From assembly GCA_041390125.1 (NCBI GenBank), contig JAWKQN010000010.1, positions 62,001 to 126,000 of the forward strand: 64,000 bases of DNA. The letters are read 5' to 3'. Source of the stretch: Gemmatimonadota bacterium. GTDB lineage: Bacteria > Gemmatimonadota > Gemmatimonadetes > Longimicrobiales > Gaopeijiaceae. The notes below the pieces were generated by a model. The model was not told where the DNA came from. It saw nothing but the letters and a program-made list of their open reading frames with translations, and ran no database searches. Shown here piece after piece: positions 18,560-29,261 of this stretch (within the stretch, counting starts at the first letter, position 1; the number at the start of each line of letters is the position of its first letter). The position numbers and the translations under genes were made by a program.

Positions 18560-18889
18560 GTGGAACTGATCCGAGGGACGCTGGACCTGCTCATCCTGCG
18601 CACGCTGAGCTGGGGCCCGATGCACGGCTACGCCATCTCGCGCTGGATCCGTGAGCGGTCCGGAGACGTGCTCGAGCTCACCCAGGGCGCCCTGTACCCC
18701 GCGCTTCGCCGCCTCGAGGCCGGGGGGCACCTCGCGTCGGCATGGGAGGTCTCCGACACCGGGCGCGACACCAAGGTCTACTCGCTGACGCCGGGGGGGA
18801 GGGCGCACCTCCGCCGGCTCCAGTCCGAGTGGTCGCGCTACGTGGACCTGATGGAGCGGGTGCCCCTGGCGCCCGAGGGGGTCCGATGA
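18560..18889 (+). CDS. PadR-family transcriptional regulator
   Basis: Start taken as GTG 18560 (109 aa), where the family alignment begins (ELIRGTLDLLILRTL), with GGGGGAAGG just upstream; an in-frame GTG at 18527 would add 11 residues. Residues 5-80 form the PadR winged helix (GPMHGYAI, LTQGALYPALRRLEA, YSLTPGGRAHL). Short PadR proteins of about 110 aa typically sit directly before ADOP-type permeases and repress the operon. Here the stop overlaps the permease ATG (ATGA), so the two are translationally coupled. The palindrome at 18495-18511 is a likely operator. Confidence 0.92.
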   Translation: MELIRGTLDLLILRTLSWGPMHGYAISRWIRERSGDVLELTQGALYPALRRLEAGGHLASAWEVSDTGRDTKVYSLTPGGRAHLRRLQSEWSRYVDLMERVPLAPEGVR

Positions 18890-21540
18890 GCGGAACCGGG
18901 CGTCGGAAGCGCGAACGACTCCACGAGCTGCCCGTCCCGGAGGACGTCCGCAAGGAGATCGAGGCCCATCTGCGCGCGGAGGAGGAGGAGCTGGTCCGCG
19001 CGGGTTGGGACCCGGAGAGCGCGCGGGCCGAGGCGCTCCGTCGGTTCGGGGAAGTCGGGGCCGTGCAGGAGGACTGCGAGCGGATCACCCGCCAGACGCG
19101 GCGCGCCACCCGCCGGACCCGCGGGTGGCAGGCCATCCGGCAGGACGTCGGATATGCGGTCCGGCGCCTCGCGCGGAGCCCTGGCTTCACGGCACTGGCC
19201 GTGGGGACGCTCGCTCTCGGCATCGGCGCGAACACGGCCATCTTCAGCCTCATCGACGGTGTGCTGCTGGCGCCTCTCCCGTACGCCGAGCCGGACGGCC
19301 TCGTCACGTTGGCGGAGGAGCACGAAGGCGGGCGGCCCGGCCCGATCCCCTGGCCCAACTATCAGGACTGGCGCGCCCGCTCGCGGTCCTTGCAGCAGGT
19401 CGCGCTCTACGGCGGCGGAACCACCACCGTGCTCGGCGGGACCGAGCCCGTCCGGGCGGAGGTCGCCCCCGTCAGCGAGGACTTCTTTCCGGCCTTCCGG
19501 GCCACCGCCCAACGGGGACGCACCACGCTCCCGGACGACCACCGCCCCGGCGCAGCGCCCGTCGCGGTGGTGGCCCATTCGTTCTGGCGGGACCAGCTCG
19601 CACAGGATCCGGACGTTCTAGAACGCTCCCTCCAGATCTACGGCCGCTCCCTGCAGATCGTAGGCGTCCTGCCGGAGGGCTTCGATTTCCCCCGGCAGGC
19701 GCAGATCTGGGTCCCGATGGAGCTGCTTCCCCAGTCCGACAGCCGGACGGCCCACAACTGGAGCGGGGTCGGGCGGTTGGCTCCCGGTCAGACGGCAGCC
19801 GACGCCGATCGTGAGGCGGACGCACTGGCGGCGGCGTTGGCGGCGGAGCTGCCCGCGGACGACTACGACGCGGTCGGCGGAGTGGTCACCCCGCTCAAGG
19901 AGACGTTGACCGGTGCCACCCGGACGCCACTGCTGGTGCTCCTGGGCGCGTCCGCCCTGATCCTGCTGATCGCCTGCGTCAACCTGGCCAGCACAGTCCT
20001 GGCCCGCGGTGCCGCTCGTGCCACCGAGCTGGCGGTCCGCTCTTCCCTGGGCGCCTCCCGCGCCCGCCTCGTGCAACAGCTGGCGACCGAGAGCATGGTC
20101 CTCGCGGCCGTCGGGGGAGGGGTGGGGATCGGAGTGGCTTGGGTCGTCCTCGCAGCGGTCCTCCGGTACGGCACCGCATTCGTACCCGGCCTCGCGGACG
20201 TCTCCCTCGATGGCAGCGTGCTCGGCTTCACCCTGCTGGCCACGGTGGCCACCGGGCTGCTGTTCGGGCTCTTCCCGGCCCTGCGCCTGGCCTCGGACGA
20301 CCTGGCCGCGGAGACGCGGAGTGGGACGCGGGCGGGCGAATCGCCTCAGCGCGCACGCACCTGGCGGCTGCTCGTCGGGGCCGAGGTGGCGCTGGCCCTG
20401 CTCCTCCTCGTGGGCTCCGGTCTCCTGATCCGGAGCTTCGGCGCCCTGGTGAGCCAGGAGACGGGCGTCTCGAGCGACGGGGTGGCCATGGCCCAGTTGG
20501 CGCTGGACCCGGTCCGGTACAGCTCGATGCCCGAGGTGGTGGCGTGGTACGAGCGGCTGGCGCGCGAGCTGGACGATCACCCCGCGATCGAGGCGGTCGG
20601 AGTCGCCAACGCCTATCCGGTGTCCGGCGGCATGGGGAACGGCACCATCCAGCTCGACGGCGACATGAGCCGGGAGGCCTATGGCTGGTACGTCACGGCG
20701 ACCGCGGGCTACTTCGCCGCCCTCGACATCCCGCTCCTCGAGGGACGCATGTTCGACGGCCGCGATCACGCGAACGCCCCGCACGTGGCGCTCGTCAGCC
20801 GCTCGTTCGCGGAGGAAGCGTGGCCGGGGGAGAACCCCATCGGCCGCCAGATCACGGGCGGCGGCATGGACGACCACTGGGAGCAGCCGAGCTTCGCCAC
20901 GGTGGTGGGCGTGGTGGGCGATGTGCGCTATCGCGGTCTGGCCCAGCCGGCGGAGCCCACCTTCTACTTCCACCTGCCGCAGCGACCCTACCGGGCCCGG
21001 ACCTACTCGACTGTCGTGGCCCGCGGCGTCGGTGGAGACGCCTCGGCGGCAGGGCAGGTCCTGGGCACGACACTCAGGGCGCTCGATCCCGACCTGCCCC
21101 CCCGGATCGAGTCGCTGGACACGCGGATCGGTGACTCGGTGGGCCAGCGTCGCTTCGTCGTCGTGCTGCTCGGCGCTTTCGCGGCGACGGCGCTCCTGCT
21201 CGCGCTGATCGGTCTGTACGGGGTCGTCTCGTACCGGGTCGCGCGGCGGACGCGGGAGGTGGGTGTGCGGATCGCCCTGGGTGCGGGGACCGCCGCGGTC
21301 CGACGCCTCGTCATCCGGGACGCCCTCGGCATGGTCGCGGGCGGGCTGGTCGTCGGGGTGCTGTTGGCGCTCGCCCTGGGCTCCACGCTCCGGAGCATGC
21401 TCTACGGCGTCGCAAGCACCGATCCGCTGACCTTCCTGCTGGCCGTTCCGGTGCTGATGGCCGGCGCGTTCCTGGCCACCTGGATCCCTGCACGACGGGC
21501 CACCCGGGTGGATCCCACGTCCGCCATGCGGGCCGAATAG
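18886..21540 (+). CDS. ADOP-type ABC transporter permease (MacB/FtsX duplicated)
   Basis: 884 aa from ATG 18886, overlapping the padR stop by 4 bp. The N-terminal helical region (DVRKEIEAHLRAEEEEL, EALRRFGEV) is characteristic of acidobacterial duplicated orphan permeases. Then comes a first transmembrane segment near GFTALAVGTLALGIGANTA, a MacB-type periplasmic domain, an FtsX module (LLVLLGASALILLIACVNL, then two more helices), a second periplasmic domain and a final FtsX module (ALLLALIGLYGVVSYRVA). No ATPase gene is adjacent, which is usual for ADOP genes. Probable role is export or mechanotransmission by an unknown partner ATPase. Under PadR control by context. Confidence 0.92.
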   Translation: MSGTGRRKRERLHELPVPEDVRKEIEAHLRAEEEELVRAGWDPESARAEALRRFGEVGAVQEDCERITRQTRRATRRTRGWQAIRQDVGYAVRRLARSPGFTALAVGTLALGIGANTAIFSLIDGVLLAPLPYAEPDGLVTLAEEHEGGRPGPIPWPNYQDWRARSRSLQQVALYGGGTTTVLGGTEPVRAEVAPVSEDFFPAFRATAQRGRTTLPDDHRPGAAPVAVVAHSFWRDQLAQDPDVLERSLQIYGRSLQIVGVLPEGFDFPRQAQIWVPMELLPQSDSRTAHNWSGVGRLAPGQTAADADREADALAAALAAELPADDYDAVGGVVTPLKETLTGATRTPLLVLLGASALILLIACVNLASTVLARGAARATELAVRSSLGASRARLVQQLATESMVLAAVGGGVGIGVAWVVLAAVLRYGTAFVPGLADVSLDGSVLGFTLLATVATGLLFGLFPALRLASDDLAAETRSGTRAGESPQRARTWRLLVGAEVALALLLLVGSGLLIRSFGALVSQETGVSSDGVAMAQLALDPVRYSSMPEVVAWYERLARELDDHPAIEAVGVANAYPVSGGMGNGTIQLDGDMSREAYGWYVTATAGYFAALDIPLLEGRMFDGRDHANAPHVALVSRSFAEEAWPGENPIGRQITGGGMDDHWEQPSFATVVGVVGDVRYRGLAQPAEPTFYFHLPQRPYRARTYSTVVARGVGGDASAAGQVLGTTLRALDPDLPPRIESLDTRIGDSVGQRRFVVVLLGAFAATALLLALIGLYGVVSYRVARRTREVGVRIALGAGTAAVRRLVIRDALGMVAGGLVVGVLLALALGSTLRSMLYGVASTDPLTFLLAVPVLMAGAFLATWIPARRATRVDPTSAMRAE

Positions 21541-21565
21541 GGGCCCTCGACCGGCCGCCGGGCCG

Positions 21566-21594
21566 CAGCCGTGCCCGGGAGCGGGGCACGGCTG
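21566..21594 (+). terminator. Hairpin after the ADOP permease gene
   Basis: CAGCCGTGCCC (21566-21576) pairs perfectly over 11 bp with GGGCACGGCTG (21584-21594) around a 7-nt loop, 26 nt after the permease stop. No U-tract follows, so it could be a weak terminator or an mRNA-stabilising stem. Confidence 0.5.
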
Positions 21595-21660
21595 TGCCCG
21601 GACCGGGGGGCGGGGTCGCCCGGGACCGGGGCGCGTGGCGTTGCCCGGACCGCGGCGCGC
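21571..21660. repeat. Four imperfect 23-24 bp G+C-rich tandem repeats
   Basis: Units resembling TGCCCGGGACCGGGGCGCG begin near 21571, 21594, 21617 and 21641. The first unit is also part of the hairpin. They are non-coding; function unknown. Confidence 0.5.
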
Positions 21661-21870
21661 GACGCTGGCGGATCCTTGTGCCGGAGAGGCGTTCCGGCGG
21701 ATTGATCTGTTGAAGCAGATCAATGGGACAAACCACCGTCGACAGGTACATCGCGGACACCGGTCGCCTGCATCCCGGATCCGTCGTCCGTGGCCCAGCG
21801 CGTGACGTGGGGGGTCTCCGGAGCTCAGACGGAGAGCCGGAGCGTGCATGGGGATGGGGCACACAAGAAC

Positions 21871-21901
21871 AAGGGCTCCCGGTCGGTGACCGGGAGCCCT
21901 T
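21871..21901 (-). terminator. Terminator of the glutamine synthetase gene
   Basis: AAGGGCTCCCGGTC and GACCGGGAGCCCTT form a perfect 14-bp stem with a GGT loop, 61 bp after the minus-strand stop at 21962. On the minus strand it is followed by TTGTTCTTGTG, moderately U-rich, so it fits intrinsic termination. Confidence 0.8.
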
Positions 21902-21961
21902 CGGATCTCCGGGGTCGGGCGGAGTTTCCGCCCGACGCCCGGACCCCATCCTCGCGATCGA

Positions 21962-24142
<2,181 letters not shown>

Positions 24143-24211
24143 GGTGTGCGGTTCCTCCAGGGGGGAGCGTGGCGCGCGGAGCCCCGAGCGGGGAGCCCAT
24201 TCGCGTGGCCG

Positions 24212-24240
24212 AATGTACACCTCCCTCGCAGTGGCGTGAA
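24212..24240 (-). promoter_or_regulatory. Sigma70-type promoter for glutamine synthetase
   Basis: On the minus strand, TTCACG (24240-24235), a 17-nt spacer, then TACATT (24217-24212). It would give a leader of about 63 nt before ATG 24142. The flanking region to about 24295 is the most A+T-rich of the area and probably also holds the promoter of the divergent gene at 24351. Confidence 0.45.
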
Positions 24241-24350
24241 CCCTGAATTTGCCGTAGTTTTATTTTGCTAATCCTGTTTACGCTCATTGTCGACGCGCGC
24301 CGTTGCGCGGCCGAGACACCTCCAGACCTCCGAACCGGATCCACCGCGTC

Positions 24351-25751
24351 ATGGAAAACGCGCTCCGCGAAGCGATCTCCAGCGGGGGCCCACACTTGCT
24401 GTGGGTGCCCTTCGACGCGGGCATGGACCCCCTCGCCCGGCTGCGCGACGCGGCAGGTGAGGTGCCGCTGCTGCACCTGTCCGCGCCCTCCCTGCCGGAC
24501 CGGCACGCCCGCGAGCTGTGGGCCCGTCAGGCGCACGCCGTGCTCGGCCGCGAGAGCGCCGCGGGTGCCTCCTGGGAGCAGCTTCTCTCGGCCCTCCCCG
24601 AGGACCGCCCCCTGGTCCTCTCCTTCCTGGGGATCGCCGCTCTCCTGGATGCGGAGAAGCGGTGGGGGCGCGAGGTCGGGAGGTACTGGAGCCGCATCCG
24701 GACCACCTCGGCGCCCATCGTGCTGGTACTGATGGAACGCGATGCGCAGGTGCTGGCCGCGCTGCGCGACGTGGGAGGAGCCTTCCGACACCCGAGTGAG
24801 GCGCTCCGCCCCGATCTGGCGGGCCCGCCGGGGCGATGGGCGCCCCTGTCCATCCCGGGCTTCGCCGCCCTCGCCCGTCGGTGTGCGGCGTGGTCTCCCA
24901 CGGACGTGGCGCTGGGCTGGGCGCTCCTCGGCACCTCCGACGAGGTGCTGTCCGCGATCGATCCGTCCGTGCGACCGGTGACCAACCTGCGCCGGCTCGT
25001 CCTCGACCCCGACGGCCCGCTGTGGGATCGTCCCCTGCGCGAGCTGCGGACCCGCTTCCAGAGCCCGGCCCGCTATGCTGCGCTGGAGCGCGCGCTCGCG
25101 AACGGGGGCAGCGAATGGCGCGACTTCGTCGAGGAGCTGCAGGACGAGATCGCCGCCAATGCCCTGGCGCCCTATGTCACCCGGCTGCGCGACCTCGGGC
25201 GCGTCCAGGTGCAGCGGTCGCTGGACGCCCCCGTTCGCAGCCGGAAGCGACGCTACCGCCTGTCGGACCCCTTCGACTCATTCTGGTGGAGCGTCGTCGC
25301 GCCGCTCCGGAGCGACCTCGGGACCGGTCTCCTGGGCGCCGACGATGCGCTGGCCGCGCTCCGGCCTGCACTCGCCGCCCACCTGGAGGGCTCGGCTCCA
25401 CGCCTCGCGGAGGACGCGGTGTCGAACCATGCGGAGGCGATCCTGGGAGCCCCCGTCCGGGAGGCCGGCGGCCTGTGGGGCGACGGGTACGATCTTCCCG
25501 TGGCCGCGACGCTGTTGAACGGCGCCGTGTGCTACGGCGACGTGGCCTGGGGAGACACGGACGCCACCGCGGCGCTGGAGCGGGTCTCCGAAGCGCTGCG
25601 TCATACCCGCTACGGATACGGAAGACAGGCTCGCTTCCGCCTCGTGTTGACGCACAACGAAGCGGATCGGTCTGCGCGCACGCTGGCTCGGCGCGACACG
25701 CTGGTGGTGCTGCTCACCCTCGCAGAGCTGGTCCAGCACGCACGGAGGTGA
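24351..25751 (+). CDS. DUF234-like ATPase relative lacking a recognisable P-loop
   Basis: 466 aa from ATG 24351. The layout resembles the PF01637 (archaeal-type STAND ATPase) plus DUF234 family: an N-terminal alpha/beta region (residues 1-170), a Walker-B-like LVLSFLGIAALLDAEKRW, a winged-helix part (about 190-300) and the diagnostic YRLSDPFDSFWWSVV at about 305, followed by a C-terminal segment where family members carry a nuclease-like fold (VAATLLNGAVCYGDVAW). However, the place of the Walker A loop reads LLWVPFDAGMDPLARL, without GxxGxGK[ST]. So it is probably not a functional NTPase of the usual kind. No partner gene is evident; it is divergent from glnN. Confidence 0.6.
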   Translation: MENALREAISSGGPHLLWVPFDAGMDPLARLRDAAGEVPLLHLSAPSLPDRHARELWARQAHAVLGRESAAGASWEQLLSALPEDRPLVLSFLGIAALLDAEKRWGREVGRYWSRIRTTSAPIVLVLMERDAQVLAALRDVGGAFRHPSEALRPDLAGPPGRWAPLSIPGFAALARRCAAWSPTDVALGWALLGTSDEVLSAIDPSVRPVTNLRRLVLDPDGPLWDRPLRELRTRFQSPARYAALERALANGGSEWRDFVEELQDEIAANALAPYVTRLRDLGRVQVQRSLDAPVRSRKRRYRLSDPFDSFWWSVVAPLRSDLGTGLLGADDALAALRPALAAHLEGSAPRLAEDAVSNHAEAILGAPVREAGGLWGDGYDLPVAATLLNGAVCYGDVAWGDTDATAALERVSEALRHTRYGYGRQARFRLVLTHNEADRSARTLARRDTLVVLLTLAELVQHARR

Positions 25752-25830
25752 GGCGCGTTCAACGGGTAGAGGTTCGGGCCGACCCGCAGCGTCACATGTA
25801 ACAGCGATCGTAACAATCACGGGGTGCGCG

Positions 25831-25860
25831 TTGTCCGCGTCGTCGCCGTCCGGTTACGTT
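25831..25860 (+). promoter_or_regulatory. Candidate promoter of the CHAD gene
   Basis: TTGTCC, an 18-nt spacer and TACGTT (25855-25860) lie 35 nt before ATG 25896, in a stretch with A+T-richer flanks. Weak match to sigma70 boxes. Confidence 0.4.
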
Positions 25861-25895
25861 GCGTGCCCGGTCCCCCTGACCCATCCGAGCCCGGC

Positions 25896-26930
25896 ATGTC
25901 CACAGACGACCTCACGGCAGCCCGTCGCGACAACGGCGGCTCCAGTCAGGCCGCGCTCGGCCGCGGACTCCGCTCCCGCACGTTCTATCAGCCGCTCCAG
26001 CCCCCGCCGGCGCCGCGCCTCGTCCCCGAGATGCGCGCCGACGAGGCCCTGCAACTGCTGGGACGGCATCAACTCGGCAAGCTGCTGGCGGCCCAGAGCG
26101 GCGTGGTGCTGGACCTGCACCCCGAACACGTCCACGACTTCCGCGTCGCGGTCCGGCGCACGCGCAGCCTCCTGGGACAGCTGCGGAGCGTGCTGCTCGC
26201 GGACGTGCAGCGGCACTTCGACCTGGAGTTCCGGTGGCTGGCGGATGAGACCGGGAGGACCCGCGACCTGGACGTGCTCCTCGAGGCGCTCGAAGGGTAC
26301 GCTCCCTGGGTCTCGGCGGATCTGCGCGGCGGCCTCCCCGACATCTCACGCCATCTGATCACCCTCCGCCGCGACGCGCACGCCCATCTGGTCGACGTGC
26401 TCGAGAGCGACCGCTACCGCATGCTCGTGCGGGAGTGGCAGGCCTTCCTGGCAGCGCCGCTTCCCTACGTCCCCCTCACGGAGGACGCGGGTCGGTCCGT
26501 CGCGGACGTCGCCCACGGTCGGATCGGGCACAAGGTCCGCAGGATCTTCGGCCGCCGCGGCCGCATCGACGCCGACGTCGCCGCGGCCGACCTGCACCGG
26601 CTGCGCATCGAGTTCAAGAAGCTCCGCTACCTCGTGGAGTTCTTCCGTGACCTCTACCCCGCCGAGCTGGTGGACGAGGTGATCGCGGAGCTCAAGCGCA
26701 TCCAGGACGGGCTCGGGAGCATCAACGATCGGCGGGTCCACCACGCGATGCTGATGGAGCTGGCCCGCTCTCCCGGAGAGTTGGCCGGGTCACCACGCGC
26801 GCTCGTGGCCATGGGCGAGGTCATGCGCGCCCTCACCGAGCGTCTGGTCGACGACCGCCGTCGTTTCGCGGAAGACTTCCACGTCTTCACGCGCAAGAAG
26901 ATCCGCCGCCGGTACGAACGGCTGGGCTGA
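25896..26930 (+). CDS. CHAD domain protein
   Basis: 344 aa from ATG 25896. CHAD (conserved histidine alpha-helical) domains bind polyphosphate through conserved His/Arg/Lys helices; here HDFRVAVRRTRSLLGQL near residue 76 and LHRLRIEFKKLRYLVEFF near residue 235 mark the two halves. No CYTH/triphosphatase domain is fused or adjacent, so this is a stand-alone CHAD, probably associated with polyphosphate granules. The stop is 2 bp from the convergent DUF5916 gene. Confidence 0.9.
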   Translation: MSTDDLTAARRDNGGSSQAALGRGLRSRTFYQPLQPPPAPRLVPEMRADEALQLLGRHQLGKLLAAQSGVVLDLHPEHVHDFRVAVRRTRSLLGQLRSVLLADVQRHFDLEFRWLADETGRTRDLDVLLEALEGYAPWVSADLRGGLPDISRHLITLRRDAHAHLVDVLESDRYRMLVREWQAFLAAPLPYVPLTEDAGRSVADVAHGRIGHKVRRIFGRRGRIDADVAAADLHRLRIEFKKLRYLVEFFRDLYPAELVDEVIAELKRIQDGLGSINDRRVHHAMLMELARSPGELAGSPRALVAMGEVMRALTERLVDDRRRFAEDFHVFTRKKIRRRYERLG

Positions 26931-26932
26931 GC

Positions 26933-29212
26933 TCAGAACGCGACCATCTGGGTCGCCTTGATCTGCAGGCTCCGTCCCGGGAGCGTGCCGGTCCCATCGA
27001 AGAACCGCTGTTCGTTCCAGACGATGAACAGGTCGGACAGCGGATGGTGGATGAAGTTGAAGCGGATGTTCGAATTGAACTGCTCGCTGACGGGGTCGTA
27101 CTGGACGAGCGCATCCACGAACATGTCGCGGCTGAACGAGTAGTTGGTGCGCGCGGTCCAGAACGTCGTGGTGAAGCGGGCGTCGGGCATCGGCAGGTCC
27201 GCCCAGGTACGATCCACGGAGACCTGCGCGCGAAACTGGTAGGTCGGGCGGAACGTCACCCCTGCGTTCACCGACTTCTGATCCCCGTTCCACAGGCCAC
27301 CCGTGACCAGCGTCGCGTTGGCGGAGAAGGCCCGGCTGGCATCCGAGTTGGCGCGCAGCTGCACGGTCGTCCAGTCGTAGCTGCCCACCGGGATCGGCGC
27401 GTAGCGGGAGTCGATCTGGAAGGGCGCGTCGATGCGTTCCGACGCGGGGTTCACCGACAGCTCGAAGAACCCTCCGTTGTTGAGGAAGAAGGTGTAGCCG
27501 GTGTGGAGGTTCTTGGCGCGCATCCGGCCGTCGAGGTCCTCGTAGTAACTCCACACGATGTGTGGGTGCATCTCGCGCACACCCCGTGCCCGCAGCGCCT
27601 CGGGCCGCGGCCGCAGACCCCAGTCGATGAAGTACTTCCGGATTCCCGTCCGGCGGAAGAAGCCCAGGTCGGCGTTGAAGTTCTCGCCGAGCTGCATCGC
27701 ACCGAACTTGATGTGGTGGAAGTTGCCCTCACGGTTGAGGGAGGTGCGCCAGGCATACTGCCCGTTCCACGTGCCGGGATCGGACTCGCCGTCGAGCACC
27801 AGACCGGAGGTCTGCGTGCGTACGACGTACGTGCTCCAGTCGATCGCACCCGGAAGGCGGATGTAGGAGTCGACCCCGTACACACGATTGAAGTCGGTGG
27901 CCCCATCCTCGGTGGCGCGACGCAACATGAAGATGCCGCCGACGTCCGAGCCCGTGGATACGGTTCGGCGGACCCGCAGCACGGCGTAGTCGTTCCCGCT
28001 CACGTCTCCGAGCCCGTCCGTGCGCATGGCGAGCGCACCGACGGACATGCCCGCCGCCTGGCCTGTGAGGCGGGCGCCGCCCAGGATCGGGACGGCCGCC
28101 CCCCCGGACAGCCCGATGCGGCGGCTGTAGAACAGCAACAGGTCCTCGTCGGGGGTCGGCGTCAGGCGCACACGCGTGTTGCGTGCTGCGTCCCCGACGT
28201 AGAACAGGCCGGAGTTCTCCAGGAAGAACTCGCGCTTCTCCTGGAAGAACAACGAGAACTGCGTGAGGTTGACACGCTGCTCGTCCGCTTCGACCTGGGC
28301 GAAGTCGGGGTTGGCCGTGAGGTCGAGCGTCAGGCCCTGGGTCAGTCCGTACTTCACGTCCACGCCCGCCTCGGTCTGGCGGCTGTAGGCGGCTCCGGCA
28401 ACCGGACGCACGGCGCCGCCGAGAACGTACGGCTTCACCCGCAGGTCCCTGCTGGCGCCCGCGGACGGTAGCCCGTGCAGCTCACCCGCAAGCGTGAGGC
28501 GGTTGAACGTCAGGGCCCGGGGGATGGGCGCCCAGTAGTCGATCTCGTTCTTCCTGCGGATGAGCCGCATGAAGTTGAGTCCCCACGTGTCGCCGGCCGC
28601 CGGGTCGAAGCGTAGCGCCCGGAACGGGATCGACATCTCCAGCGACCATCCGTCGGGCCGACGCTGCGTGCGCACGTCCCACACGGCGTCCCAGCTGGTG
28701 TTGACCTCCCGTCCCTCGCCGGCGACCTGCCGGTCCCCCCGCGCGCCTTCCGGATTGGTCATGAACACGTAGCCGTTCAGGCCGTCGTGGAACGTGTCCA
28801 ACGCCACGGCGAAGAGATCCTGCTCCTGCTCGTTGAAATCCTTGCGGATCTCACCGACGACCATCCCAGCCGGATCGCTGTCCCAGAGCATGGCGCCGAC
28901 GTAGAGGTTCTCGTCGTCGTAGAGCACGGTCACTTCGGTGCGTTCCGACGCTTCCTGGCCCTCGCGGGGTTCGGCTTGCACGAAACCGACGGCGTGCTCG
29001 GCGGCCGCCCAGGCTTCCTCGTCCAGCCGACCATCCAGCCGGATCGGCGTGCTGGCGCGCACGGCGGTCAGATCGGGGCGAGGTAGCTGGTCGTTGGCGA
29101 CTGCGGCGGGTGGGGTCTGGGCGGAGGCGGAGGACGCGCAGAGCGCGTAGAGCATGGCCAGTCCCGCGAGCCCGAGTGGCGCGCGCGGACGGCGTCGAAA
29201 GCGGATGTACAC
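26933..29212 (-). CDS. DUF5916 outer-membrane protein with N-terminal CBM9-like domain
   Basis: 759 aa from GTG 29212, chosen for AAGGAG 8 nt upstream and because a signal peptide follows at once (basic RRRPR, hydrophobic LGLAGLAMLYALC, cleavage at SASA-QT). Residues about 35-230 are a CBM9-like sandwich (IRLDGRLDEEAWAAAE, DENLYVGAMLWDSDP). The rest is the DUF5916 beta-barrel-like region, with FSLFFQEKREFFLENSGLF and a final Phe typical of outer-membrane proteins. The ligand is unknown, although CBM9 domains often bind carbohydrate. It lies 49 bp after the glycerophosphotransferase-like gene on the same strand and may be co-transcribed. Confidence 0.92.
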   Translation of the reverse strand: MYIRFRRRPRAPLGLAGLAMLYALCASSASAQTPPAAVANDQLPRPDLTAVRASTPIRLDGRLDEEAWAAAEHAVGFVQAEPREGQEASERTEVTVLYDDENLYVGAMLWDSDPAGMVVGEIRKDFNEQEQDLFAVALDTFHDGLNGYVFMTNPEGARGDRQVAGEGREVNTSWDAVWDVRTQRRPDGWSLEMSIPFRALRFDPAAGDTWGLNFMRLIRRKNEIDYWAPIPRALTFNRLTLAGELHGLPSAGASRDLRVKPYVLGGAVRPVAGAAYSRQTEAGVDVKYGLTQGLTLDLTANPDFAQVEADEQRVNLTQFSLFFQEKREFFLENSGLFYVGDAARNTRVRLTPTPDEDLLLFYSRRIGLSGGAAVPILGGARLTGQAAGMSVGALAMRTDGLGDVSGNDYAVLRVRRTVSTGSDVGGIFMLRRATEDGATDFNRVYGVDSYIRLPGAIDWSTYVVRTQTSGLVLDGESDPGTWNGQYAWRTSLNREGNFHHIKFGAMQLGENFNADLGFFRRTGIRKYFIDWGLRPRPEALRARGVREMHPHIVWSYYEDLDGRMRAKNLHTGYTFFLNNGGFFELSVNPASERIDAPFQIDSRYAPIPVGSYDWTTVQLRANSDASRAFSANATLVTGGLWNGDQKSVNAGVTFRPTYQFRAQVSVDRTWADLPMPDARFTTTFWTARTNYSFSRDMFVDALVQYDPVSEQFNSNIRFNFIHHPLSDLFIVWNEQRFFDGTGTLPGRSLQIKATQMVAF

Positions 29213-29261
29213 CGGCACGGCTCCTTCTGTTGACGCACCATGATGATGCGTCGCGCGCCGA

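Larger units (their letters stand above)
21541..21961. other. 421-bp intergenic region between ADOP and glutamine synthetase genes
   Basis: It holds a strong hairpin just after the permease stop, four imperfect 23-24 bp G+C-rich repeats, a more A+T-rich middle part (about 21670-21760) and a terminator for the glutamine synthetase. I see no credible gene: an 88-codon frame at 21723-21989 runs antisense into glutamine synthetase and looks like no family. Confidence 0.7.
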
